A stretch of DNA of 64,000 nt from the NCBI RefSeq assembly GCF_044003965.1, contig NZ_JBAWKC010000005.1, forward strand, positions 186,001-250,000, in the 5' to 3' direction. Positions 23,409 to 33,712 of this stretch are shown in pieces. Under the pieces are notes generated by a model that did no database searches, had not been told where the DNA came from, and saw only the letters and a program-made list of their open reading frames with translations. How positions within the stretch are numbered: the first letter of the stretch is position 1; every line of letters begins with the position of its first letter. Origin of the DNA: Yeosuana aquiaggeris. Lineage in GTDB: Bacteria > Bacteroidota > Bacteroidia > Flavobacteriales > Flavobacteriaceae. The position numbers and the translations under genes are program-made.

Positions 23409-26400
23409 ATGTTAGAAAAAATTATCCAGTATAGCATTCACCATAAACTTATTGTTTTGCTTTTCACTGCAGGTATTATTGGTTTTGGTTTTTACTCACT
23501 AACAAATATTCCTATTGGTGCAGTGCCAGATGTTACTAATAATCAAGTTCAGGTCATTACTACTTCAAGAAATTTAGCTACTGAAGATGTTGAGAAGTTT
23601 TTAACCTATCCGGTAGAATTAGAAATGGCCAACTTACCAGGTGTAAAAGAAATTCGTTCAGTTTCAAAATTTGGCTTATCAGTTGTTACAGTGGTGTTTG
23701 AAGATAATATTGGGACTTACTTACCAAGACAACTTATTGCAGAAAAAATAAAAAATGCTGAAGAAAAAATTCCTACTGGATTTGGAACCCCTTTTATGGG
23801 TCCTGTTTCAACTGGACTTGGAGAAATTTATCAGTATATCATCAATGTTGACCCTAAATATAAAGACAAGTATTCATTAACCGACGTTCGCACCATTCAA
23901 GACTGGATTATAAAACGACAACTATCAGGCATTCCTGGAGTAGTTGAAGTAAATACTTGGGGAGGTCATTTAAAACAATATGAAGTCGCCTTAAACCCTG
24001 AACGATTAAGAGCCATGAATGTGTCTATTTTTGAAGCGTTTGAAGCGTTGGAGAAAAACAACAGTATCGCTGGTGGTGGTTATATAGAAAAATTAAATGA
24101 AAGTTATTTTATTCGTGGTGAAGGTTTAGTTAATTCTTTAGAAGATATTGAAAACATAGTAGTTACCACTAGAGAAAATGTACCAGTTTACATAAAAGAT
24201 ATCGCAAAAGTCGGGTTTGGTTATGCCAATCGTTTCGGTGCTATTACCGGGAATGGTGAAGGAGAAAAAGTGCTTGGTCAGGTAATGATGTTAAAAGACG
24301 CCAATTCAAATGCCGTCATCAATGCTGTTAAAGACCGTGTTAGTGAAATTCAATCTTCATTACCTCCGGGAATAAGTATCAATCCTTTTTTAGAACGAAG
24401 TGAATTGATTGCAAAAACAACTACCACCATTGCAGAAAACTTAATACTAGGTTGTTTAATCGTCATCTTTGTGGTGGTTTTACTGCTAGGAAATATACGC
24501 TCTGGCTTGGTGGTTGCATCGGTTATTCCATTATGTTTACTTTTTGCCTTATCACTCATGTACCTATTTGGCGTAGATGCAAACCTTATGAGTTTAGGTG
24601 CTATTGACTTTGGTATTATTATAGATGGCGCTGTAATTATTGTAGAATTCATTGCGTTTAAAATAACAAGTCAACGAGCTCAAGTTTTATCTCTTCCAGA
24701 AAATGAAAGACAAGGATTAATTGATAAAATCACCTATCAAGGTGCAACCAAAATGATGAAATCGGCAGTTTTTGGTCAGTTAATCATCATCATCGTTTTT
24801 ATACCCATATTATCGCTAGTCAATGTTGAAGGAAAAATGTTTAGACCTATGGCCTTGGTGTTCTGTTTTGCACTAATTGGCGCCATGATTTTATGTTTTA
24901 CATATATCCCTGTAATGGCCTCATTATTCATTAAACCTTCAAATCCAGAAAAGAAAACCATTTCTTCGAGACTCATTACATTTCTTGAAGAGAAATATCA
25001 ACCCACCATTTCATGGGCTCTTCACAATAAAAATTTGGTACTAAGTCTGTCGGTATCATTGTTATTACTCACCGCATTTTTGTACTCTAAAATGGGTGGT
25101 GAATTTGTACCAACCTTAGATGAAGGCGATTTCGTGATTCAGCCTATCCTTAAAACAGGAACCTCTTTAACCAAAACAGTTGAAGCCACCACCAGAATGG
25201 AAAAAATACTGTTAAAATTCCCAGAAGTGGAACAAGTAGTAAGCCGCATTGGAGCTGCCGAAGTTCCTACTGACCCAATGTCTATGGAAGAAAGTGATGT
25301 GATTATTAAATTAAAACCAAAGGGCGAATGGGTCTCTGCTCAGACTAAAGATGAATTAGCTGACAAATTTAAAGAAGCTCTGTCTGAAATTCCCGGAGTG
25401 GACTACGAATTCACACAACCTATTGAGATGAGGTTTAATGAACTTATTACTGGGGTTCGTGCCGATTTAGCCATTAAAATTTTTGGTGAAGATCTAGATG
25501 TTCTCTACGAGAAAGCACTTGAAGTAGAAAAAGCGATTCAAAATGTAAAAGGTGCTGCTGATATATCAGTTGAAAAAACAGCTGGATTACCCCAAATGTC
25601 CGTTAAGTATAAAAGAAAAAACATTGCTAAATACGGTCTAAACATTCAAGATTTAAACAAAATAATTACAATGGGATTTGCCGGAATGCCTGCCGGTACT
25701 GTTTTTGAAGGCGAAAAACAATTTGATTTAGTTGTGAGATATGATGAAAAGCACCGAAAGGATATTCAAAATATTGAAACAGCATCAGTATTACTTCCAA
25801 ATGGTTATAGCTTACCTTTAAGTGAATTTGCAGACATAAGCTATACTAAAGGACCGGCAAAAATTTCAAGAGACAATACAAAACGGCGTATCGTTGTTGG
25901 TGTAAATGTTAGAAATCGTGACTTAGAATCTGTTGTGAAAGATGTTCAAAACATTATTGATAAAGAAGTAAAACTTCCTGTAGGTTATACTGTAAGTTAT
26001 GGTGGGCAATTTGAAAATCTTAGAACTGCTTCTGCGAGATTAAAAGTAGCCGTACCTATTGCTCTTATTTTAATATTTGTACTCTTATATTTCGCTTTTG
26101 ATTCAGTGAAAGAAGCCTTAATTATATATAGCGCCATTCCACTATCAGCTATTGGTGGTGTACTACTTCTCTACTTTAGAGATTTACCATTTAGTATTTC
26201 TGCTGGTGTTGGTTTTATAGCGCTATTTGGTATCGCGGTTTTAAATGGCATTGTATTAATTGAAGAGTTTAAAGAACTTAAAGCACATGGAATTACCAAC
26301 ATTAATAAACGTATTCTTATGGGAACAAATAACAGATTAAGACCTGTTTTACTTACAGCCGCCGCCGCCGCACTAGGTTTTCTACCAATGGCTATTTCAA

Positions 26401-27731
26401 CCTCAGCTGGTGCAGAAGTTCAACGTCCGTTAGCAACGGTAGTTGTTGGAGGACTTATTAGCGCAACCGCATTAACCCTTGTTGTCTTACCGGTTTTATA
26501 CGCTATGTTTGACAGAAAAGGGCATGTACCAAAAATAAAAAACAAGGCCTTACCTTTATTAGTTCTTTTATTTTTACCCTTTTTCAGTATCTCTCAAACT
26601 AAAGAAATTACAGCAGAGCAAGCGATTGAAATAGCATTAGAAAACAATAACATGCTAAAAGCTTCTGCTAATAAAGTAACCCAATCTAAGCAATTAATGG
26701 GCACAGCTTATAATATTGATAAAACTCAGGTTTATTATCATTATGATGAAAATAATATTGCAGAAAACGGACAACCTTTAAAAGTATTTGGCGTGAGTCA
26801 GTCCATTCAATTTCCAACAATTTATGGTACACAAAGAAAGGCTGAAAAACAAAAAACAAAATTATCGTTTCAGGAATACAATATCAATGAACGTTTAGTC
26901 AAGAAGGAGGTCTATAAAGCCTACTACAATGTGGTTTATTCAAGTAATGTGGTAGAGCACTATAAATATTTGGACAGCCTTTATAATCAATTTTCTAAAG
27001 CAGCAAATAAACGTTATGAGGTAGGAGAAACCAATTTGCTTGAAAAACTAACTGCTGAAACCAAACAAAAAGAAATTTCCTTGCTTTTTTTACAAAGTAA
27101 AGAAAACGTAACCAAAGCTTACACCCTATTGAATGAATGGCTTCAATCTGATTCTACTTATATGATTTCACAACATCTATCTCCCTTGTTAGAACTTAAA
27201 ACCTGGAATACCCCAGAACATCCTGGTTTACTTTATTATGAAACTGCAAAAGAGTTATCTCAAACAACCCTTTCATTAGAAAGACAACATCTTTTACCTG
27301 ATTTAAATTTTTCGGTTTTCCAGGGTACAAATAATGGATTAAATGCTCAAAATTATTCAGGCTTTCAAGCTGGTATATCCATTCCTTTATGGTTTGGTGC
27401 CAATACATCAAAAATAAATGCTGCAAAAACACAGACCATGATTATTGACAATGAATATGAAAATTTTAAAATTCAGCTCAATTCAAAATATAAAAGTTTG
27501 CTATCAGATCTAAAAAAATATGAAGAGGCTGTTAATTATTATAACACAACTGGTCAAAATTTATCAAAACAACTAAACCTAAATGCCTCCAAAGCTTTCC
27601 TAAATGGTGAAGTTGATTTTCTGCAATATGTACAACTTTTAGAGAGCGCCACAAAAATTGAGATAAATTATTTACAGAATCTCTTTGATTATAATTCAAC
27701 CATTTTAGAATTAAACTATTTAACTTATTAA
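23409..27731 (+). CDS. Heavy-metal RND efflux pump fused to a TolC-like domain
   Basis: A 1440-residue fusion. Residues 1 to about 1040 are a CzcA/CusA-type proton-driven pump with twelve helices. The heavy-metal signature DFGIIIDGAVIIVE carries D400, D406 and E413, matching the proton-relay residues of CzcA. A second hydrophobic, signal-like segment follows (ALPLLVLLFLPFFSISQT, about 1046-1065). Residues about 1070-1440 then form a TolC-family outer-membrane factor rich in coiled coil. Such fusions are known in Bacteroidota; how the C-terminal part reaches the outer membrane is unclear. Substrate (Cu/Ag versus Zn/Co/Ni) cannot be read from the sequence. Confidence 0.93.
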   Translation: MLEKIIQYSIHHKLIVLLFTAGIIGFGFYSLTNIPIGAVPDVTNNQVQVITTSRNLATEDVEKFLTYPVELEMANLPGVKEIRSVSKFGLSVVTVVFEDNIGTYLPRQLIAEKIKNAEEKIPTGFGTPFMGPVSTGLGEIYQYIINVDPKYKDKYSLTDVRTIQDWIIKRQLSGIPGVVEVNTWGGHLKQYEVALNPERLRAMNVSIFEAFEALEKNNSIAGGGYIEKLNESYFIRGEGLVNSLEDIENIVVTTRENVPVYIKDIAKVGFGYANRFGAITGNGEGEKVLGQVMMLKDANSNAVINAVKDRVSEIQSSLPPGISINPFLERSELIAKTTTTIAENLILGCLIVIFVVVLLLGNIRSGLVVASVIPLCLLFALSLMYLFGVDANLMSLGAIDFGIIIDGAVIIVEFIAFKITSQRAQVLSLPENERQGLIDKITYQGATKMMKSAVFGQLIIIIVFIPILSLVNVEGKMFRPMALVFCFALIGAMILCFTYIPVMASLFIKPSNPEKKTISSRLITFLEEKYQPTISWALHNKNLVLSLSVSLLLLTAFLYSKMGGEFVPTLDEGDFVIQPILKTGTSLTKTVEATTRMEKILLKFPEVEQVVSRIGAAEVPTDPMSMEESDVIIKLKPKGEWVSAQTKDELADKFKEALSEIPGVDYEFTQPIEMRFNELITGVRADLAIKIFGEDLDVLYEKALEVEKAIQNVKGAADISVEKTAGLPQMSVKYKRKNIAKYGLNIQDLNKIITMGFAGMPAGTVFEGEKQFDLVVRYDEKHRKDIQNIETASVLLPNGYSLPLSEFADISYTKGPAKISRDNTKRRIVVGVNVRNRDLESVVKDVQNIIDKEVKLPVGYTVSYGGQFENLRTASARLKVAVPIALILIFVLLYFAFDSVKEALIIYSAIPLSAIGGVLLLYFRDLPFSISAGVGFIALFGIAVLNGIVLIEEFKELKAHGITNINKRILMGTNNRLRPVLLTAAAAALGFLPMAISTSAGAEVQRPLATVVVGGLISATALTLVVLPVLYAMFDRKGHVPKIKNKALPLLVLLFLPFFSISQTKEITAEQAIEIALENNNMLKASANKVTQSKQLMGTAYNIDKTQVYYHYDENNIAENGQPLKVFGVSQSIQFPTIYGTQRKAEKQKTKLSFQEYNINERLVKKEVYKAYYNVVYSSNVVEHYKYLDSLYNQFSKAANKRYEVGETNLLEKLTAETKQKEISLLFLQSKENVTKAYTLLNEWLQSDSTYMISQHLSPLLELKTWNTPEHPGLLYYETAKELSQTTLSLERQHLLPDLNFSVFQGTNNGLNAQNYSGFQAGISIPLWFGANTSKINAAKTQTMIIDNEYENFKIQLNSKYKSLLSDLKKYEEAVNYYNTTGQNLSKQLNLNASKAFLNGEVDFLQYVQLLESATKIEINYLQNLFDYNSTILELNYLTY

Positions 27732-27733
27732 TC

Positions 27734-28897
27734 ATGATAACCATGTTCAACAACTTTAAAAATATAATATCATTAATAGGATTCCTTATAATCGTCTCAG
27801 TAAGTCTTGTTTCTTGTAATTCAAAAAATAAAGAAGATGTTATTACTATTGAAACTTCTGAATCTTCAGAAAAAGATATGATAACCATTACAGATGCTCA
27901 ATTTGTTTCGTCAGAAATGGAACTGGGTAAAATAACAAAACATGAATTTATCACGTCTGTAAAAGCTAACGGTATGTTTGATGTTCCACCAGAAAACAAA
28001 GCCACTGTAAGTGCTTATTTTGCGGGTTATGTTAAAAATATTTCTCTATTACCCGGAGATATTGTTAAAAAAGGACAGGTCTTATTTACACTGGAAAACC
28101 CTGAATACATTCAAATTCAGCAAGATTTTTTAGAAGCTAAATCCAAATTAAATTATTTGAAAGCCGACTATGAAAGACAAAAAACCTTAGTAGCCGATAA
28201 TGTTACCTCACAAAAAAATTATTTGAAAGCTGAATCAGACTATAAGGTAACTCTAGCTCAATATCAGTCTTTACAAAAGAAATTAAGTTTGATGAATATT
28301 AACTCAAATACTTTAACAGGTGATTCCATTAGGTCTATCATGAATGTAATGTCCCCTATTTCGGGTATTGTAACCTCTATTGAAGTTTCAAAAGGAATGT
28401 TTTTAAACCCGTCAGATATTGCAATGACCGTAACTAACACAGACCACTTACATTTAGAATTAAAAATTTTTGAGAATGATCTTCCGTTTGTCAAAGTAGA
28501 ACAACCTATTAAAATACATCTTCAAAATAACTCAAGCCAAGTATATAATGGAAGCGTTCATTTAATCAATAGAGCTATTAATCCAACAGAAAGAACTATT
28601 GATATTCATGGTGATTTAGAAAATCCAGATGATGCTAAACTATTTGCCCCAGGCATGTATTTAGAAGCAGATATTATAACTTCAAGTAATGTATTTGATG
28701 CGCTACCAACCGAAGCAGTCATTAATTTTGAGAACACTAATTATGCAATATTAAAACAAAATGTTACCTCATTTAAAAAAGTACCTGTTCAAATAGGGCA
28801 ATCTTCAAATGGATTTATTCAAATTTTAAATGCTAACGACTTTGATCCTAATTCTGAGTTTATTACAAAAGGTGCATTTAACTTAATAACAGAATAG
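27734..28897 (+). CDS. RND efflux periplasmic adaptor lipoprotein (CusB/CzcB type)
   Basis: A 387-residue membrane-fusion protein starting two bases after the pump stop. A signal peptide ends in the lipobox LVSC (Cys near residue 28). The barrel-sandwich/lipoyl half motifs (VSAYFAGYVKNISLLPGDIVKKGQVLF) flank a coiled-coil hairpin (residues about 130-190). Beta-barrel and membrane-proximal domains follow (MSPISGIVTSIEVSKGMFL, PGMYLEADI). No N-terminal metal-binding Met or His motif is clear. A second ATG at 27743 is an alternative start. The operon ends in a bidirectional hairpin. Confidence 0.93.
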   Translation: MITMFNNFKNIISLIGFLIIVSVSLVSCNSKNKEDVITIETSESSEKDMITITDAQFVSSEMELGKITKHEFITSVKANGMFDVPPENKATVSAYFAGYVKNISLLPGDIVKKGQVLFTLENPEYIQIQQDFLEAKSKLNYLKADYERQKTLVADNVTSQKNYLKAESDYKVTLAQYQSLQKKLSLMNINSNTLTGDSIRSIMNVMSPISGIVTSIEVSKGMFLNPSDIAMTVTNTDHLHLELKIFENDLPFVKVEQPIKIHLQNNSSQVYNGSVHLINRAINPTERTIDIHGDLENPDDAKLFAPGMYLEADIITSSNVFDALPTEAVINFENTNYAILKQNVTSFKKVPVQIGQSSNGFIQILNANDFDPNSEFITKGAFNLITE

Positions 28898-28921
28898 TCA
28901 TTTAACCCCATAAGTATTAAT

Positions 28922-28955
28922 AAAAAAACCAAACATTAATATGTTTGGTTTTTTT
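28922..28955. terminator. Bidirectional terminator between RND adaptor and ATP-grasp gene
   Basis: A 14-bp stem (AAAAAACCAAACAT and ATGTTTGGTTTTTT) with loop TAAT is flanked by A and T runs. It serves both convergent operons. Confidence 0.93.
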
Positions 28956-28987
28956 GTAAGGTTGACAATATTTGTTAAATCAATATC

Positions 28988-30526
28988 TTATTTGGTTAGA
29001 CTTCCGCTAAGTGCTATTTTTTCACGCTTATCCTCGATGACCTGAGAGACATATTTTCCGCGGATAGCGTGTATCCAATTTTTTGCCCGGGCATTGAGTT
29101 TAAAATCATCAGTCATCATACGACCTCTTGACACTAAAATACCCATATCGGCCCCTTCATAAATATAATCCCCTTTCTTGGAAATATGTAAAAAGAAGGC
29201 CTCATTTTCAGTCTCAACGGCTCTTCTATGGGTATCCATTCGGTCAAATTGTATGTGTCCGTTATCGAACATTTTATAAATACCGGAAGCTGGAGCTTCT
29301 GAGACATACTCTATAGTATCTTCAGTATGTTTAACAATCAATTGGCTCCATCCATCTATGTTTTCTTGTCTTGCCCATCTCTCATTTAACTCTTTAATGT
29401 TTAAGTCATAATCTACATCCATCCATTCTAAAATGTGGAATACAAAAAGAGGTGCATCTGCTAAAGCAAAAACAGCATGGTTAGTTATAGAACTTGCTCC
29501 CGTTACCCTAGGATTTAATTCTCCTAAATATACTTCTCCATTATCCTGATCGATTAAAAAATCCAGTTCAAAATACCCCTTGTAGCCTTCTTTTCTTAAT
29601 TGATTACCGAAAAGTTGCGTGTATTTTATGGCTTTTTCACGTATTTCAGGATTAAATGCATTAGGATAAATTTCATTACCACACCAACCGCCTTTGTAAG
29701 GAGTCAATTCTTTAAAACCAACAAGTTCTGTCATTAAAGGAGCTACAATGGTACCATGTCTTGTAACGCAGGCCTCAATAGCCGAGCCTTTGCAATTGAT
29801 GCGTTTCATTACTTTAACTTCCTTCTCTTTGACAATTTCCTCTTCATATTTTTTAAACTCTTCTTCGTTGGAAATAAAAAAAGTGGTATGACCGGAATCT
29901 CCGAAGGGTGTCTGAATCACTAAATCGGTTCCGAGTGATTTTGACACTTTATTCAAGTGAGTATAATCTGTTACAGGAGTTAATACATAGGGCACACAAG
30001 GTACACCTGCTTTTTCAGCAATACGGTTGGTATTTACTTTGTTGTCCATTAACGTACGCATCTTGGCTGTAGGGAACATGATCTGTAATCCTAATTTTTT
30101 TGCCAGCTTCTCAGTCTTTTCGTCAAACATTAGAAACATGGCTTTACCTGTATTCTTACCTTTTTTTCTTGTTTTTAAATAGTCTTGAACTTCTGGGTGT
30201 TGAAGTAGGTAGTTGTTTATATCTTCAATACAAGTAAACTCATCATGGGGAATTTCTTCTTTTGGTGAGAAAACATTAGGATGCTGACCATCAAAACATT
30301 CGATATGACAGATAAATTTAAAGCCCTTAATCCATTCATCTGCACCTAACATATTGAAATTGGTAGCACTAATAAAATATAAAGGCACTTCGTTTTTATA
30401 AAAATATCTTCTTATATCTGGGACGCCATTAAGTGCTTCGGTTTTTGATGCCTTTTTTACAGGCGTTATTTTTTTGCTAATTGGTTTTGCGGTTTTTTTT
30501 GTGTCTATTGTTTTTTTAGTAGTCAT
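28988..30526 (-). CDS. ATP-grasp ligase-like protein of the amine operon
   Basis: A 512-residue protein. After a Lys-rich N-terminal tail of about 30 residues comes a pre-ATP-grasp domain, then the ATP-grasp core: DNKVNTNRIAEKAGVP, LVIQTPFGDSGHTTFF and GYFELDFLIDQDNGEVYLGELNPRVTGAS, with the acidic Mg-binding residues E and N. It resembles biotin carboxylase-like or carboxylate-amine ligases; no biotin-carrier gene is nearby, so ligation of a carboxylate to an amine is more likely. The ATG at 30526 is preferred over a TTG five codons upstream. It ends the five-gene operon, 27 bases after the decarboxylase gene. Substrate unknown. Confidence 0.8.
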   Translation of the reverse strand: MTTKKTIDTKKTAKPISKKITPVKKASKTEALNGVPDIRRYFYKNEVPLYFISATNFNMLGADEWIKGFKFICHIECFDGQHPNVFSPKEEIPHDEFTCIEDINNYLLQHPEVQDYLKTRKKGKNTGKAMFLMFDEKTEKLAKKLGLQIMFPTAKMRTLMDNKVNTNRIAEKAGVPCVPYVLTPVTDYTHLNKVSKSLGTDLVIQTPFGDSGHTTFFISNEEEFKKYEEEIVKEKEVKVMKRINCKGSAIEACVTRHGTIVAPLMTELVGFKELTPYKGGWCGNEIYPNAFNPEIREKAIKYTQLFGNQLRKEGYKGYFELDFLIDQDNGEVYLGELNPRVTGASSITNHAVFALADAPLFVFHILEWMDVDYDLNIKELNERWARQENIDGWSQLIVKHTEDTIEYVSEAPASGIYKMFDNGHIQFDRMDTHRRAVETENEAFFLHISKKGDYIYEGADMGILVSRGRMMTDDFKLNARAKNWIHAIRGKYVSQVIEDKREKIALSGSLTK

Positions 30527-30553
30527 GTAAATATTTTTCAATGATTAAATTAA

Positions 30554-33292
30554 TTAATTTTTCTTTTTCCCAATGGACATGCCACCCATTGCAGTGGTAA
30601 TCTTATGTCTGTTCAATACCTTTTCACTGAATACTCTAAGACCCAAATCGGAACGGTAGCCATGAATTTCACTTACATCGAGTACTGTCATAAAATTGAT
30701 AATTTCTTCGCTTACCACCTGTCCAGGGACTAATACTGGAAAACCTGGTGGATAGGGAATTACGAATGTTGAAGCAACCAGATTTCTTCCTGTTTCCATT
30801 TTAGATAAACATTCCTTTAAGGGTATATATTCATAATTTTCTTCATCGTACGCCAGGAAATAGGCTTCTCGCAAATCACCTCCAGGAACTCCTGGTACAG
30901 CTTGAAAGGAATGATGGAAATAGCTAAAATCCGGTAATGGTGGAACCTCTTTTGTTAAAGAATGTATTCTATTATCCCGAATTTCCCTTTCCTTGTTGTT
31001 CAAGGCCCTGAACTCATCATCCAATTCATCTGTAATTTTTAAAAGGGCATTAATAAGATAAGTGATACTACCTCTGGTAGTTCCAATATTCGTCATAAAT
31101 AATACCGTGTTACGAGATGTTTTGTTAATCTGGATATTGAATTTATCCATTAAATATTTGTTTTTGAAAGTATCACCATCAACACCTGTTTTTCCTATAT
31201 ATAAGGTGATTTTGGTAGGGTCTAAAACAAATTCATCTTTCTCCCAAGCTTCGTCCATACGGTTCCAACCTTCATGTTTGGTATAGTATTCTTTAAGTCC
31301 GGTTTGACGAAATTTATTTGGAATAAAATCTTTCACCGTCAAAACATCAAAGTATTTACTCAATTGAGGATTATCGTTTACCTTGGCGCGAAGCACCATG
31401 GCCATTTCAATACTCTTTTCAACCAGCTCAAATCCTTCAAGTTGCACTTGCCGTCTGCCTACATCTAATGATGCTAACATTTGGTAGTTTGGCGACGTAG
31501 ACGTGTGCGTCATGTAGGCTTCAAGAAAGGTGTTTTCTGTTTTTCTACGAAAATCTTCATCCCAAATATGAATCATAGAGCCTTGTCTAAAACTACTTAA
31601 AGTCTTATGGGTACTTTGGGTGGCATAGACACGTACTCGAACCTTATCAGGATCAGGTAATGAGGATTGGTCTCCATTTTTCAATCCTTTTATATGCTCA
31701 TTGTACTGCTTTCTATAATGGGTACTTTTATATTTTTCATAAAGCTTGTTTGCAGTGAACATGCCGGTTCGTTGCCTATAATTATATGCAAATCCTGCAA
31801 AAGCAAACCAAGCTTCATCCCATAAAAAAACCATATCTGGTTTAATGGCAAGAACTTCTTCCATAACACGCTCCACATTATATACAAGACCGTCAAAAGT
31901 ACAGTTGGTTAACAGTAACATCTTCACCTTGTCCAGTCTTCCTGCTTCTTTTAATTTTAGTAGTTTGGTTTTAATCTGTTCTAAAGGAACTGCCCCATAC
32001 ATAGAATATTCTTCAATAGGGTAGGAATCCAAATATACTGGATAAGCACCTGCCAAAACCAATCCGTAGTGATGTGACTTATGACAATCTCTATCAACAA
32101 GTACCACATCATGAGGTTTAACCAAGGCTTGCATAACTATTTTATTGGCTGTTGATGTTCCGTTGGTCACGAAATAGGTGTATTGAGAACCATAGGCATC
32201 GCTTGCCATCTCTTGGGCTTTTTTAATTGGCCCAGTGGGTTGTAACAAGGAATCAAGTCCACCTGTTGTAGCCGATGTTTCCGCCAAAAACATATTGCGA
32301 CCGTAAAAATCGCCAAAATCATGGATCCATCTTGATTTGAAAACAGAATTTCCACGAGATATAGGCATCGCGTGAAATACTCCTGTTGGCTTTTGACTAT
32401 ATTCAACCAAGGCAGAAAAAAAAGGAGTATTATATCGTTCGGTGATACCATGCATGATAGTTAGATGAAGTTCCTGTATATCTTCTGATTGATAAAAGAT
32501 ACGTCTGAAACCTGTAATGGTATTGTCTTTTAGATGTCCAAGGGAAGAATCAGTAACATAATAGGTGTCTAACTCGGGCCGCAGTTGTTTTGCCAACTCA
32601 CCAATGATTGGACCGAGATCGGTTTCCGGTTTTGATGAAAAATCATGCTTATTAATTTCTTCGATATATGGTTTTATAAGCGGTGTAATTAGCTCTGAGT
32701 GGTAAGGCGGGGCATAACGCACTACAACTGCTTGGATATTATGATTAAAAAGTAAAGTAATCATGGCATCCTGAAAAGAACGTTGCACTACAACCCCATA
32801 ACTGAACTTGTCGTTTGGAGTCTGTAGGTTTCTTAAATTATGCTTCAATTTATATTCCTCCTCTTTGGAAATATTGTCCACAAACAAAACCTCAAAATGA
32901 TTTTTTCTAATATTAGTATGTTGCTCATAATCCTCTGCAGTCTCCGCATTTTGTTCATCAAAATCAATCAAGTCAGGTTTGCTTTTATAACTGTCTCCTA
33001 ACAATTGTCTTGTAGTTTGGGCTACTAAATGAGATAGAGAGGCAAATTCATGACTAGAAAAGGCATTTTCGAGTTTCTGTAACCGCTCTTTTCCTGGGAA
33101 TGCGAAAAAGCACTCCACTACTTTTAGATCCTTTATTAACTCCTTAATATTTATTTTATGTGCTTTTTCATTCGTAGACCCTTTATAGCAACGGGTTAGT
33201 TCAGAGGTTTCCATCTTCAGTTTGTTCCAAAAATCAACCCGAAGCTGTCCGATGTTATAATAAGGAGCACTTTTTGTTTTATTTTTAATCAC
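30554..33292 (-). CDS. Large PLP-dependent Orn/Lys/Arg decarboxylase family enzyme
   Basis: A 912-residue fold-type I PLP enzyme. About 300 N-terminal residues form a wing or regulatory domain. The PLP domain has GSQYTYFVTNGTSTANKIVMQ, DRDCHKSHHYG, DEAWFAF and QSTHKTLSSFRQGS, with the Schiff-base lysine at K563. The C-terminal domain has an EAYFLAYDEENYEYIPL segment and PPGFPVLVPGQV, as in arginine and lysine decarboxylases. It should turn an amino acid into an amine plus CO2 in the cytoplasm; arginine, lysine or ornithine cannot be separated by eye. The start codon is GTG, two bases after the VOC gene stop. Confidence 0.88.
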   Translation of the reverse strand: MIKNKTKSAPYYNIGQLRVDFWNKLKMETSELTRCYKGSTNEKAHKINIKELIKDLKVVECFFAFPGKERLQKLENAFSSHEFASLSHLVAQTTRQLLGDSYKSKPDLIDFDEQNAETAEDYEQHTNIRKNHFEVLFVDNISKEEEYKLKHNLRNLQTPNDKFSYGVVVQRSFQDAMITLLFNHNIQAVVVRYAPPYHSELITPLIKPYIEEINKHDFSSKPETDLGPIIGELAKQLRPELDTYYVTDSSLGHLKDNTITGFRRIFYQSEDIQELHLTIMHGITERYNTPFFSALVEYSQKPTGVFHAMPISRGNSVFKSRWIHDFGDFYGRNMFLAETSATTGGLDSLLQPTGPIKKAQEMASDAYGSQYTYFVTNGTSTANKIVMQALVKPHDVVLVDRDCHKSHHYGLVLAGAYPVYLDSYPIEEYSMYGAVPLEQIKTKLLKLKEAGRLDKVKMLLLTNCTFDGLVYNVERVMEEVLAIKPDMVFLWDEAWFAFAGFAYNYRQRTGMFTANKLYEKYKSTHYRKQYNEHIKGLKNGDQSSLPDPDKVRVRVYATQSTHKTLSSFRQGSMIHIWDEDFRRKTENTFLEAYMTHTSTSPNYQMLASLDVGRRQVQLEGFELVEKSIEMAMVLRAKVNDNPQLSKYFDVLTVKDFIPNKFRQTGLKEYYTKHEGWNRMDEAWEKDEFVLDPTKITLYIGKTGVDGDTFKNKYLMDKFNIQINKTSRNTVLFMTNIGTTRGSITYLINALLKITDELDDEFRALNNKEREIRDNRIHSLTKEVPPLPDFSYFHHSFQAVPGVPGGDLREAYFLAYDEENYEYIPLKECLSKMETGRNLVASTFVIPYPPGFPVLVPGQVVSEEIINFMTVLDVSEIHGYRSDLGLRVFSEKVLNRHKITTAMGGMSIGKKKN

Positions 33293-33294
33293 GT

Positions 33295-33702
33295 TTAATT
33301 TTTTGAGTGTAAAGCCAGTTTGTTTCCTTGAGAATCGATAAAAATGGCAAAATAGCCAGCATCTATACTAATGAGGGTTTTTGGCATTACTATGCGTCCG
33401 CCTACCTCTTCAACTTTATTTAACACGTTGTTGAGATCTTTCCCTCCGTTTAAATAGATCAATGGGCCTGTATCAGAAGGAATTGATCCAGGAGCTACAA
33501 TTACGGCTCCGCCAATACCTGATGTCACTGGAAAAAAGGCCATAGCATTTACATCGGTTATCTTTTGAGCCATATCAATCCCAAATATATGGTTATAGAA
33601 ATGTACTGCTTGTTTAAAATCAATCGCAGGTATTTCGAACCAACTCACATAATCTTTAATTGCTGTTCCGTTCTTATTTTTACTCATTGGAATTCCACCC
33701 AT
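33295..33702 (-). CDS. VOC (glyoxalase/bleomycin resistance) family protein
   Basis: A 135-residue single vicinal-oxygen-chelate domain protein: FEIPAIDFKQAVHFYNHIFG opens the first beta-alpha-beta unit. GPLIYLNGGKDLNNVLNKVEEVGGRIV and AIFIDSQGNKLALHSKN close the second. Members may isomerise, open or bind small molecules with a metal; role here is unknown. An alternative start at 33687 gives MSKNKNG. Its place inside the decarboxylase operon, with 2 and 10 base gaps, suggests a dedicated step or scavenging of a reactive aldehyde, which is inference. Confidence 0.85.
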   Translation of the reverse strand: MGGIPMSKNKNGTAIKDYVSWFEIPAIDFKQAVHFYNHIFGIDMAQKITDVNAMAFFPVTSGIGGAVIVAPGSIPSDTGPLIYLNGGKDLNNVLNKVEEVGGRIVMPKTLISIDAGYFAIFIDSQGNKLALHSKN

Positions 33703-33712
33703 ATTTTTTGTT

